A stretch of DNA of 15,738 bases from assembly GCA_002378565.1 (NCBI GenBank), contig DFSH01000055.1, positions 1 through 15,738 on the forward strand, given 5' to 3'. Position 1 is the first letter of the stretch. Each line of letters opens with the position of its first letter. The position numbers and the translations under genes are program-made. Below, piece by piece: positions 1 through 7,423 of the stretch. The stretch is from Flavobacteriales bacterium UBA3442. Its GTDB lineage: Bacteria > Bacteroidota > Bacteroidia > Flavobacteriales > Schleiferiaceae. The notes under the pieces are model-generated. The model did not search any database. It had not been told where the DNA came from and saw nothing but the letters and a program-made list of their open reading frames with translations.

Positions 1-12
1 CTTAGGAGCAAT

Positions 13-42
13 AAAAAAGGCCATCCTTTGAGGATGGCCTTT
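13..42 (-). terminator. Rho-independent terminator of the T9SS hydrolase-like gene
   Basis: A perfect 9-bp stem (GGCCATCCT at 19-27, AGGATGGCC at 31-39) with a 3-base loop is followed, reading the minus strand, by six T residues (A-run at 13-18). It lies 26 bases past the stop codon of the minus-strand gene ending at 68, so it should end the receptor/hydrolase transcript. The plus-strand side also carries a short T-rich stretch, so it may work in both directions. Confidence 0.88.
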
Positions 43-67
43 AAAGTTTTAAGCTTTCAGAAATTCA

Positions 68-1672
68 TTAATTTCTTACAAGCTTTGCGGTTTTAACTCC
101 TTTATCAGTTTCAATTCGAACGATATACGTTCCTCGAGCCCATGATTTAGTTGGAATCTCTACTTGAGAACTCTGAATATTCTTCAAAACATAAATAGGA
201 CGCCCGAGTACATCACAAATGCTTACTGAACGAATGGTAGTCCCTTGACTTGAGATGATAGAACTGTAGCTAGATGGGTTTGGACTAATCAAGATATTAA
301 ATTCAGGAAGTTCCTCAGCCCCAACCGAGTATCCTACGGCATTCATAGCCTTCCCCAATCTTGGAAGTGTGTAGGCCATGACAGTATCAATGTAGGACAT
401 TGACTGAGCTTTGATGTTGGGGTTAGCCTGACTTGGTGTTAGAGGGTCATTGGCATCCCACCAATCCCATGGGTTAGAATTAACAAGGAAAGGCATAGCT
501 AGATTTGGAGGAAGCATATTGAAAGTGTAAATATTCTCTTGGTTTCCAATGTTGTGGGAATTTGAGCGAGCCTTAACTGAATGAGGGTCCATCATTGTTG
601 ATGATGCTAAAACAGTATTATTTCCAGAAATGTTAGAGATTTTTGCAGCAGTGTGGCTTCCAGCTACTTCAACAACCGGAAAGAATGCTCCAGCTATTGG
701 GACATTGACCATCCCACGGTAATATGGAGCAAAGAAGTCATAGCGGCTATGAAATGAAATCGTTGGCGCATCACCTGATGAAGCCCAAGCAGAATCCCCT
801 AAAGCACCGCCAAGATTGATGACTAGATTAACATCGCTTGGAACACCAGCATGATTAGGAATATTTCTTCCAGTTTGGGTTAAGTCAATTAACGGTAACC
901 CAGTGACAGTACTAAACCCTGTAATTGTCGCTTCGCCACCATATCCATCCCAGTCTCCTACAATAGCGGTGTCGATATACGGGTCGCCAGCACTAACAGT
1001 GCCTCCGTATATTCCTGGGCCTGCTGCGGTGTATTTAAATTTTGTTGGATTAGCTACTTCTGCGTAATTATCCAGGGTATTGTAGGCAAAAGTGACATAA
1101 CCACCAGAACCAACTCCCATAAGGGCAATGAAATTTGGGTCCATACGCCATTCATTATTTCCCATTGCTCTTCCGCGGGTGGCACGAACACAAGCCTTTG
1201 CGTCTTGAACCGATGCATAAACGGCGGCTAAATTCGTTCCACGTCGAAGGTCAAGATTAGTTGAGTTGGCTAACCATCCCAAACGGTATGATGCCGAAAT
1301 CGCAACGAATCCTCTCTTAGCGAAACGTCTTGCCATTTCAACCACGGCAGAATCCTTTTCATTCCCCATTGGAGAGGCGAGTCCTTGAGGTAAAAATGAT
1401 CCCGTATGAAAAAGTATGACAACGGGTCTGGCAGTTTCAGTATCTATGTTTGTATCGGGCATGTAAATGTCATGATACTGTGGAATGACTTGAGGCCCTC
1501 CAAAAGCAGCGGGCACATATTGGCTAAAATTTATGCCATAGACGACTCCTGGTAGAACCGTTATATCGGCGTCTGTAAATACTTCATCAACATAGCGCTG
1601 TTGAGCTGAAAGATTCAAATTGATTAAAAACAACAGAATCACTAAGCTTTTTAAAGAGTAAAGGTTTTTCAT
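68..1672 (-). CDS. Secreted alpha/beta-hydrolase-fold protein with T9SS C-terminal sorting domain; catalytic Ser apparently lost
   Basis: This 534-residue protein has three parts. Residues 1-23 are a signal peptide ending near SAQQ. Residues about 80-440 resemble carboxylesterase-type alpha/beta hydrolases: VVILFHTGSF as the oxyanion-loop strand, AISASYRLG, then DPNFIALMGVGSGGY as the nucleophile elbow. Residues about 457-534 are a typical type A T9SS sorting domain (ISPNPS, DVLGRPIY, GTYIVRI, KTAKLVRN), so the protein should cross the outer membrane and be released or surface-anchored. At the elbow (186-191) GVGSGG stands where the family has GxSxGG, putting Gly188 at the nucleophile position. 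The acid site looks kept (Asp312 in FHSRYDFFAP); candidate histidines are H340 and H364. It is the second gene after the TonB receptor, 60 bp downstream, and probably co-transcribed. Its role is unknown: a degenerate esterase or binding protein is as likely as an enzyme. Confidence 0.85.
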   Translation of the reverse strand: MKNLYSLKSLVILLFLINLNLSAQQRYVDEVFTDADITVLPGVVYGINFSQYVPAAFGGPQVIPQYHDIYMPDTNIDTETARPVVILFHTGSFLPQGLASPMGNEKDSAVVEMARRFAKRGFVAISASYRLGWLANSTNLDLRRGTNLAAVYASVQDAKACVRATRGRAMGNNEWRMDPNFIALMGVGSGGYVTFAYNTLDNYAEVANPTKFKYTAAGPGIYGGTVSAGDPYIDTAIVGDWDGYGGEATITGFSTVTGLPLIDLTQTGRNIPNHAGVPSDVNLVINLGGALGDSAWASSGDAPTISFHSRYDFFAPYYRGMVNVPIAGAFFPVVEVAGSHTAAKISNISGNNTVLASSTMMDPHSVKARSNSHNIGNQENIYTFNMLPPNLAMPFLVNSNPWDWWDANDPLTPSQANPNIKAQSMSYIDTVMAYTLPRLGKAMNAVGYSVGAEELPEFNILISPNPSSYSSIISSQGTTIRSVSICDVLGRPIYVLKNIQSSQVEIPTKSWARGTYIVRIETDKGVKTAKLVRN

Positions 1673-1732
1673 ATTACATTTTTAAGTTACTGATTTCCGA
1701 AGATACTCTTTTAAAAATGAACTCGTTAAGCT

Positions 1733-4483
1733 TTATTCTAAGCTGCATGTTAAAGCCAAGTATGTCAATCTTCCAATTGATGGGCCACCATATACTTGAA
1801 CGACTTTTTGATTGAAAAGATTACTGCTTCCAATTTTTATAATCCACTTCTTTTCTTTTGAAGTCCACGATAATTGGGCATCGGTTAATCGATAGCTAGG
1901 AATTCTTCCAGTAAATTGAGGGGAGCCTTCAAACAGGAATCCCTGGACAAACTTTTGCGTAATCATATACCCCATTTTTCCATTTTTTATTTTCCAATCT
2001 AAGTCTCTTGCAGAAAAAGATAAATTGTATTTATGCTCTGGTGTATTGTACGCGGGTATTATCGGGTCATCGATGGCTGAGTTCAACACGTTCCAGGTAT
2101 AGTTTCCTGCGATGGTATAATTCGAAAAATAATAATTTGTTCCTACGCTAAAACCTTGCGTAGTGACTTGTTGCTCAGCATTTGAAGAAATTCTATATGC
2201 CTGAACACCTTTCAATCGGCTCGCAGCGCTCCCTCCTGGATCATCCTCAATTTTTAAAGCAACGTGGTAGCCAATAAAGTCTTTATACCAGCTGTAATAA
2301 TATGTGGCATCTACATAAAAACTATTCCACCAGGTACTTCTATACCCTACTTCGATATTTTTTACTTTTTCGGGCAGAACCCCTTTCATGGTATAATAAT
2401 TCCAATCCCACGCAGCTCTTTCTTGGACTCCTGCCCCTAAAAAATCGCCTACCTCTGAAATAGTGATCAGGGAGTCATAACCGTTTAGATTTCCTACAAG
2501 AATGGCTCTTCCTACATTGTAATATAGATATTGATCCTGTAAAGTTGGGTTTCGGATAGCTGAGGAGGCTCCAATCCTCAAAACTGTCTTGTTATTTGGC
2601 CTATATACCATAGACATAGCAGGGGAGGCAAGCCATGAAAAATTCTGATTTTTGTCTAATCGCAAAGTGACATTCATGGAGACCTTTTCTGTTTCTTTCG
2701 AATAGCCAGAGAAGAATCCTAATTCTGATACTTGGAGTTTTATACCGTTGGTATCGCTGAATATGGTTCCCCTAGAATTGGGGTTATAGCTTCTGTAGTT
2801 GCCCCCAATGGAAATGTTCCCGTATTCAGAGAAATCAAATTCTCTTTGAAACTGAACATGTGATAAAGCGGATCGATCATAAAATCGTGAACCACCTGAG
2901 TGAAAAGGGGTAGAAATTATGTATTGTTTTAAAGCGTTAAATGCTTGGGAGCCAGGAATAAGCGAACTATCAGGATCATATGCACCACTCATCATCGCTC
3001 TGTTTTCTTGGTGATACGCAGAAAACTCATCCGGATACAAAGCTCTGAGCAACGACATTTGTTGCTCAAAATCTTCATTTGACAAATTGTCTGCTGGATA
3101 ACCTGGAAGGCTTTTGACTTTAGATTTCTGAAAAATGGTCCAAAATGATCGATATTGATTTGCCCAGAAACCCCCATCAAGAATAGAATCTTGCATCTTT
3201 AGAGCCGTAAAATAGGCGTCATAGGTTTTCCCAGCATCTTCGTTGGTACGGTAAGCTCTGATAAACCATGTGTCTTTTTTTCTTAGCTCAAATCTATTTT
3301 GTAGGAACAAAATATCTTTCAGGCTCAATCTGTTGTCTCCCTGATAAACCGTCGTTCCAGAGCCAAAATTCATGCTGTATATGGCATCTATGCCCGTTCT
3401 TGTTCTATAATGCAATGCGGTGGCTACTTTTAAATTTTCTGTTTGATAGTCTACCAGCTCTGACTCCTCAATGCCTTGGCGGTGATACGTTCCGATTCCT
3501 GCATAGGTTTTTACATCGCCACCATGGTCGTACACTATCTCGTCTCCGTATCTATTGACCGCATCATACCCTCCTGGATTATTCCTGCTCGATGTGGATT
3601 CGAATGTTGCGTCCATATTGTTTGCCTCCCAATCATTGGCTCTAAGTCCAAAGACATTGAGTTTAAAAGCCCAGCTGTCTGTTCCGTCGCTCCGAGAAAG
3701 AGCCGTGGCATATCGCAGAGAAACTTCTGTTAATGCACGTTCACCCACTTTTAATTGAAATGATGTTCCTTGAGTGGTGTAAGGATCTTTGGTAACCATG
3801 GAGATAACCCCATTGAATGCCGATGGCCCGTAGATTGCTCCAACAGCCCCTGATATAATATCAACTTTTTGAATATCTAGTTCGCTTGCTCCCAAAAAAT
3901 TCCCTAAAGAAAAATTGAGGCCTGGCGCTTGGTTGTCAACTCCATCAATTATTTGTAGACTCCTAACAGGACTTGTGCTATTGAACCCTCGGGTATTTAT
4001 TATTTTAAAGCCAATACTTGCTGATGTTAGGTCGACACCCTTCATGCTTCCCAAAGCTTCATAAAAGTTCAGAGCTGGTGCTTCCTTGATACTTATGAGG
4101 TCCAGTGCCTCTACAGTTAACGGAGCTTGTTTTTGTTTCTCTGTAATTCTGGATGCCACAATCTGAGCCTCAGCCAGGACTACTTGATCCACTTTTAGCT
4201 TGACGGTGATGGGTTTAGTGCTTTGAATAATAGATAAATCTCTAGCCGTATATCCGAAAGTTGAAAAGTTCAAAACCACGGGTAGACTCTCTACATCAAT
4301 ATTAAATTTGCCATTCAGGTCAGCAATGACAGCTGTGTTCGCACTCTTTACCACTACGTTCCCAATGGGTTCTTTCGTTTTGTTGTCAACAATGTTCCCG
4401 CTAATTTGGATAGACTGAGCCTTCAATAAATAACCTGAAAAGCAAAAAATAAGAAGGATTAGTTGTTTATTTCTGTTTCTCAT
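1733..4483 (-). CDS. TonB-dependent outer-membrane receptor with CarboxypepD_reg-like N-terminal domain
   Basis: This 916-residue outer-membrane active transporter is powered by TonB. Residues 1-22 are a signal peptide. Residues about 25-105 form a carboxypeptidase-D-regulatory-like beta domain (ISGNIVDNKTKEPIGNVVV, LNGKF, FSTFGYT), common in Bacteroidota receptors. Residues about 115-235 are the plug (TRGFNSTSPVRSLQIIDGV, then VDIISGAVGAIYGPSAFNGVISMVTK), and the rest is a beta barrel rich in aromatic strands. The length is normal for the family. There is no SusD gene beside it, and I see no feature that names the substrate (siderophore, cobalamin, peptide or glycan). The protein ends LTCSLE rather than with the usual aromatic residue of a barrel's last strand. 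A secreted T9SS hydrolase-like gene follows 60 bp downstream, suggesting joint handling of one external substrate (inference). The ATG at 4481-4483 places the signal peptide correctly; no Shine-Dalgarno is visible. Confidence 0.92.
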   Translation of the reverse strand: MRNRNKQLILLIFCFSGYLLKAQSIQISGNIVDNKTKEPIGNVVVKSANTAVIADLNGKFNIDVESLPVVLNFSTFGYTARDLSIIQSTKPITVKLKVDQVVLAEAQIVASRITEKQKQAPLTVEALDLISIKEAPALNFYEALGSMKGVDLTSASIGFKIINTRGFNSTSPVRSLQIIDGVDNQAPGLNFSLGNFLGASELDIQKVDIISGAVGAIYGPSAFNGVISMVTKDPYTTQGTSFQLKVGERALTEVSLRYATALSRSDGTDSWAFKLNVFGLRANDWEANNMDATFESTSSRNNPGGYDAVNRYGDEIVYDHGGDVKTYAGIGTYHRQGIEESELVDYQTENLKVATALHYRTRTGIDAIYSMNFGSGTTVYQGDNRLSLKDILFLQNRFELRKKDTWFIRAYRTNEDAGKTYDAYFTALKMQDSILDGGFWANQYRSFWTIFQKSKVKSLPGYPADNLSNEDFEQQMSLLRALYPDEFSAYHQENRAMMSGAYDPDSSLIPGSQAFNALKQYIISTPFHSGGSRFYDRSALSHVQFQREFDFSEYGNISIGGNYRSYNPNSRGTIFSDTNGIKLQVSELGFFSGYSKETEKVSMNVTLRLDKNQNFSWLASPAMSMVYRPNNKTVLRIGASSAIRNPTLQDQYLYYNVGRAILVGNLNGYDSLITISEVGDFLGAGVQERAAWDWNYYTMKGVLPEKVKNIEVGYRSTWWNSFYVDATYYYSWYKDFIGYHVALKIEDDPGGSAASRLKGVQAYRISSNAEQQVTTQGFSVGTNYYFSNYTIAGNYTWNVLNSAIDDPIIPAYNTPEHKYNLSFSARDLDWKIKNGKMGYMITQKFVQGFLFEGSPQFTGRIPSYRLTDAQLSWTSKEKKWIIKIGSSNLFNQKVVQVYGGPSIGRLTYLALTCSLE

Positions 4484-4787
4484 TTTAGATAGTTTACTTT
4501 CAAATCAAGTTTACCAAGTAGTAAACCTGTTTTTTCGTGACGAATTTATGGACTGACTTTATTTCGTTTTTTTTAAAGATCTGTAGGGTCTTTGTTTAAA
4601 GCCATAATTCAAATCTAATGATTCTCGTCATAAGAGGTGAGTGGGCATAGATCGCGGGATGGTTGAAATAGATAGAGCCTTAAGGTTGTCAAACTCACTA
4701 AGCCCCTAGTGAAATAAAAATACAAGTAGAGTTCAGGAGTACAGGCTGGCTAAAGCGCCCTACTGTTCACCACGTCCTTCAGTGGTA
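4484..4787. other. 304-bp non-coding gap between the esterase gene and the TonB receptor gene
   Basis: No convincing coding sequence is seen. The right part must contain the 3' end of the esterase transcript and the left part the promoter of the receptor operon. I found no perfect TAnnTTTG; TAAATTCG and TAAACTTG on the minus strand differ by one base each but lack a properly spaced TTTG. Besides the GTTTAC cluster there is an inverted repeat TCACTA-AGCCCC-TAGTGA at 4695-4712. It lacks a T-run on the minus strand side, so it is not a standard terminator. Confidence 0.6.
4491..4526. promoter_or_regulatory. Three GTTTAC half-sites upstream of the TonB receptor gene (candidate operator or leader hairpin)
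   Basis: GTTTAC occurs at 4492-4497 and 4509-4514 (start-to-start spacing 17), and its reverse complement GTAAAC at 4521-4526. The last two form a perfect inverted repeat with a 6-base spacer. The cluster ends 8 bases from the receptor start codon, so it could be a repressor operator or a hairpin in the mRNA leader. No regulator is identified. Confidence 0.35.
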
Positions 4788-5432
4788 TCAGGTCTTGGCG
4801 TTCAGTCCATGAAGCGCTATCCAACTGAGGATATCTCTAAAGCATGTGGGGTGAATACTGTGTGCCATGGGGTAGCTCTTGACCGTTAATTGCTCCTGGA
4901 TGGCCTCACCCAGCACTTCATAGGTTGGCATGGATCGACTGGCTGGAATCACGCCATCATGATCACCAACAGCCATGAAAAGGGGCTTTGATACGGGTTG
5001 ACTAGTGAGGTCAATCACTGGCCAGTTGTGGGGAAAGTAACTGCATACAGCGATAGATCCAGCAATCAAGTCTGGATGATTCCACGCAATGGCATTGGCC
5101 AATATTCCCCCTTGACTGAAGCCAAACAATAAGGGCGGAGGGCCATCGATGCCTTTCAATGCGTCCACAATCAATGCCATGGCGTCCTTAACCTGTACCA
5201 TGTCCTCTGATTTAAGCCCATCAGCATCCCAATGGATGTCATACCAAGCTTGGCCTCCCATAGCTAAATCTATGGGTGCCTTTAACGATCGTATGCCGTG
5301 CTGAGGTAGAGCTGACTCAAAGGAGAACAAGTCGCCTTCATGGCTTCCATAGCCATGAAGCAACCAGATTTCTGGAAGCCCCTCATTCAAACGGCTGGTC
5401 AGCGAATCAGCCAAAGCGTGCAACGTGCTCAC
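4788..5432 (-). CDS. Cytoplasmic serine esterase, phospholipase/carboxylesterase-like alpha/beta hydrolase
   Basis: This 214-residue protein has no signal peptide. A complete catalytic apparatus is visible: WLLHGYGSHEGD (oxyanion loop, about 23-34), GFSQGG nucleophile elbow with Ser around residue 110, the acid Asp in AVGDHDGVIP, and the His in YPMAHSIHP. Motif order and size fit the phospholipase/carboxylesterase group (Abhydrolase_2 type), which hydrolyses small carboxylic esters or acyl groups; the natural substrate cannot be told. The start is GTG at 5430-5432, overlapping the TGA of the upstream phosphatase gene as GTGA, with AGGG 5 bases upstream as a possible ribosome site. No ATG lies nearby, and the hydrolase fold needs residues close to this start. 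Translational coupling with the phosphatase gene is likely. Confidence 0.85.
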   Translation of the reverse strand: MSTLHALADSLTSRLNEGLPEIWLLHGYGSHEGDLFSFESALPQHGIRSLKAPIDLAMGGQAWYDIHWDADGLKSEDMVQVKDAMALIVDALKGIDGPPPLLFGFSQGGILANAIAWNHPDLIAGSIAVCSYFPHNWPVIDLTSQPVSKPLFMAVGDHDGVIPASRSMPTYEVLGEAIQEQLTVKSYPMAHSIHPTCFRDILSWIALHGLNAKT

Positions 5433-6385
5433 TCCAGCCCTTGAGCTTGCAGGCTGTACACAAGCAATTCCATGCCCTTGGCATCCTTAAAAATCACTTC
5501 AGCAGCTAAGCCGTCCTCGGACAACTCAATAACTGTGTAGTGCTGGGTGCTGATCACTGTGCCCTTGATAAGGTTCACATTGGCCTTCAATTCACCTGCA
5601 GAAGGCATGTGGGAGCGAGACGTGAGTGGGGAAGAGGTGATTTCAACCAATGAGCCTCGCTGAGATTGGTTGATTTCCCCGTGGTGGCGATCACCCGTAA
5701 GGAAGATTACCTGGCCAGTGTGATCTTGGCAAATTGAGAGAAAGGTTTCGCGTTCAGGGAATCGGCTGTAATTCTCAAAGACTTCAGCTTCGTTGAGAAC
5801 CTGAGAGCCAACAGCGATAAACACCCATGCTGCATCGCGATGTATGTCGAGCAGGTCACGCAGGTACTGCAATTGACCCTTGCCAAGTATTTGTGTGCCC
5901 TTGGGCCCTCTATGGGTTCGGTCATCCAGACCTACGAATAAAACTGACCCCATGCGTAAATCCCAACGCAGGTCACCGTTGGTTGCCAGGTTCGTTGGGT
6001 TGTCAGGCCATGTTTTCTCAAACACCTTTGCACTGGCTGCAGCTTGAGCAAAACTGCTGTCCGAATCATTGGGGCCAAAGTCATGATCATCCCAAATGGC
6101 CAACTGTGGCGTGGATTGAAGGAAGGATGCCAATAACGGAGAGGCGTGACGTTGTTGCATCGCTGCAAGCATGCTTTCTTCGTTTTTCCAGTCCTTTTCC
6201 GTGTAGTAGGCGTTGTCACCCAACCACAGAAAATGGTCAAGTCGCTCTTTCTCTAGCGTTTGGAATATGTCATCATTGTTGCCATCTCCTCCCGCTGCAC
6301 AACTGCCTATGCCAAATCGCAGACTTTGAGAATGGAGTGAAAGGGACAGGTAGAGGAGTAGGGGGATAAAGAAAAACTTTTGCAT
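5429..6385 (-). CDS. Secreted PhoD-like metallophosphatase (alkaline phosphatase D family)
   Basis: This protein of 318 residues begins at the ATG at 6383-6385. A longer reading from GTG at 6421 would put 12 polar residues before the signal peptide and is rejected. Residues 1-21 (KFFFIPLLLYLSLSLHSQS) are a signal peptide. Metallophosphatase motifs follow in PhoD order: FGIGSCAAGG with Cys29, LGDNAYY (55-61), IWDDHDFGPND (97-107) and LTGDRHHGEI (229-238). These match the metal-binding Asp, Asn and His positions of the family, whose members cleave phosphomonoesters or diesters outside the cytoplasm; the conserved Cys is an iron ligand in characterised PhoD. It is shorter than Bacillus-type PhoD and lacks that family's N-terminal domain. 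A role in phosphate scavenging is inferred. The gene overlaps the downstream esterase gene by 4 bases, and its start lies 36 bp from a divergent carboxypeptidase gene. Confidence 0.88.
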   Translation of the reverse strand: MQKFFFIPLLLYLSLSLHSQSLRFGIGSCAAGGDGNNDDIFQTLEKERLDHFLWLGDNAYYTEKDWKNEESMLAAMQQRHASPLLASFLQSTPQLAIWDDHDFGPNDSDSSFAQAAASAKVFEKTWPDNPTNLATNGDLRWDLRMGSVLFVGLDDRTHRGPKGTQILGKGQLQYLRDLLDIHRDAAWVFIAVGSQVLNEAEVFENYSRFPERETFLSICQDHTGQVIFLTGDRHHGEINQSQRGSLVEITSSPLTSRSHMPSAGELKANVNLIKGTVISTQHYTVIELSEDGLAAEVIFKDAKGMELLVYSLQAQGLE

Positions 6386-6421
6386 AATGGTCAATGGTTT
6401 GAAGCGGGCTAAATTTACCAC
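6386..6421. promoter_or_regulatory. 36-bp divergent promoter region with a palindromic TAAATTTA
   Basis: Only 36 bases separate the phosphatase ATG (minus strand) from the carboxypeptidase ATG (plus strand). TAAATTTA at 6410-6417 is its own reverse complement and matches the Bacteroidota -7 element TAnnTTTG at all but the last base in both directions. It sits 4 bases before the plus-strand ATG and 24 before the minus-strand ATG. No TTTG lies at the usual 17-20 bases upstream on either side, so the promoter call is tentative. Confidence 0.35.
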
Positions 6422-7423
6422 ATGAACTACTTGTCTTCATCACGTCGTGTAAAACTTTGGCAGTCTCTCCTGCCGCATTGGCAGCAAAGTGTCATTGGGC
6501 ACAGTGAGCTAGGTCAGGCTATCATCGCCTTCCATCAAGCGCCGCTTGATCAATGTGAAGTTCTTGCCTGGTCACTGATGCATGGCAATGAAACCACTGG
6601 AGCTGAAGCGTTGACAGCATTGATTCAGCAGCCTCAATTCGGTCATAAATCGTGGTGCATCGTCCCCGTCCTCAATCCCGATGGCGCCGATGCCTTTACG
6701 CGCTTGAACCATCTCGGCAAGGACGTGAATCGCGATGCCATTCGATCTGAGACCAAGGAAGGTCAAGCTTTGCTCTCGTTGATGCCTCGCATTCAGCCAA
6801 AGCTGGTCCTTAATCTTCATGATCAACGCAGTTGCTTTCGCGGCATAGGCAGTGACAGGCCCGCTACTTTTTCATTGCTAGCGCCATGCAGCAATCCCAA
6901 ACAGAAGGGAGGATTTGACCTTGAGGCATCAAAGGTTGCGTCGTGGATGGCCAATTGGATTTCTCAACAGCATCCCCATTGGGGATTAGCCCGCTTCAAT
7001 GACAGCCATTACCCTAATGCTTTTGGTGATTTATGGCAAAGCCATGCAGCAACGATCACCTTGGAGACTGGTATCACCCTGAGTGATTGGACACGAGGGG
7101 AAACAGCTCAGGCCCTTGCCTTGTTGCTTGTCAATATCGACAGCACTTCGTGGGAGGAGATATTTCAAAATACCCCTTTTGACTATTTGGCATTGCCCAT
7201 GAATATTGATGATGCAATGGATGCCAGTGTTCAGATGGGAAATGGCCAATCATGCATGCTCGCATACCAAGAGACCTTGCAGCAGGGTAGGCTGCAGGCT
7301 GAGTGGCGGGTTTTGAAAGGTGATGCTCAGCAAAGCCCCGCTTGGCGCCATTGGTCATCACACCTCCCCCGGCCCATGCCAGGGGAGGTCTTTGATGAGC
7401 GGTCAGCTCAGCAGATCAGTTAA
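6422..7423 (+). CDS. M14-type zinc carboxypeptidase / aspartoacylase-like amidohydrolase
   Basis: This 333-residue protein has no signal peptide and is presumably cytoplasmic. The M14 zinc site is intact: H54-x-x-E57 in SLMHGNETTG, third ligand H133 in LVLNLHDQRS, and catalytic Glu215 in TITLETGIT. The substrate-contact stretch NPDGADAFTR and DVNRD (N103, R104) lies between them as expected. Such enzymes release C-terminal amino acids or cleave N-acyl amino acids; the lack of an export signal and the modest size resemble the succinylglutamate desuccinylase/aspartoacylase side of the family, but the substrate is not decidable here. The C-terminal 80 residues show no recognised domain. The gene is divergent from the phosphatase operon, and its last 8 bases overlap the 3' end of the ssb gene on the other strand. 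Confidence 0.82.
   Translation: MNYLSSSRRVKLWQSLLPHWQQSVIGHSELGQAIIAFHQAPLDQCEVLAWSLMHGNETTGAEALTALIQQPQFGHKSWCIVPVLNPDGADAFTRLNHLGKDVNRDAIRSETKEGQALLSLMPRIQPKLVLNLHDQRSCFRGIGSDRPATFSLLAPCSNPKQKGGFDLEASKVASWMANWISQQHPHWGLARFNDSHYPNAFGDLWQSHAATITLETGITLSDWTRGETAQALALLLVNIDSTSWEEIFQNTPFDYLALPMNIDDAMDASVQMGNGQSCMLAYQETLQQGRLQAEWRVLKGDAQQSPAWRHWSSHLPRPMPGEVFDERSAQQIS

Noticed and set aside
3268-3758. Overlapping plus-strand frames opposite the TonB receptor gene
   Set aside because: They have low-complexity, Cys- and Ser-rich translations, mutual overlap and no start signals, so they are shadows of the receptor gene.
5827-6369. 180-codon open frame on the plus strand opposite the phosphatase gene
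   Set aside because: It mirrors the PhoD-like gene, whose motifs are clear. The translated frame is rich in Cys, His and Pro with no recognisable domain.
6386-6421. Longer start of the phosphatase gene at GTG 6419-6421
   Set aside because: It would add polar residues in front of a clear signal peptide and abut the divergent gene's start codon. The ATG at 6383-6385 fits better.
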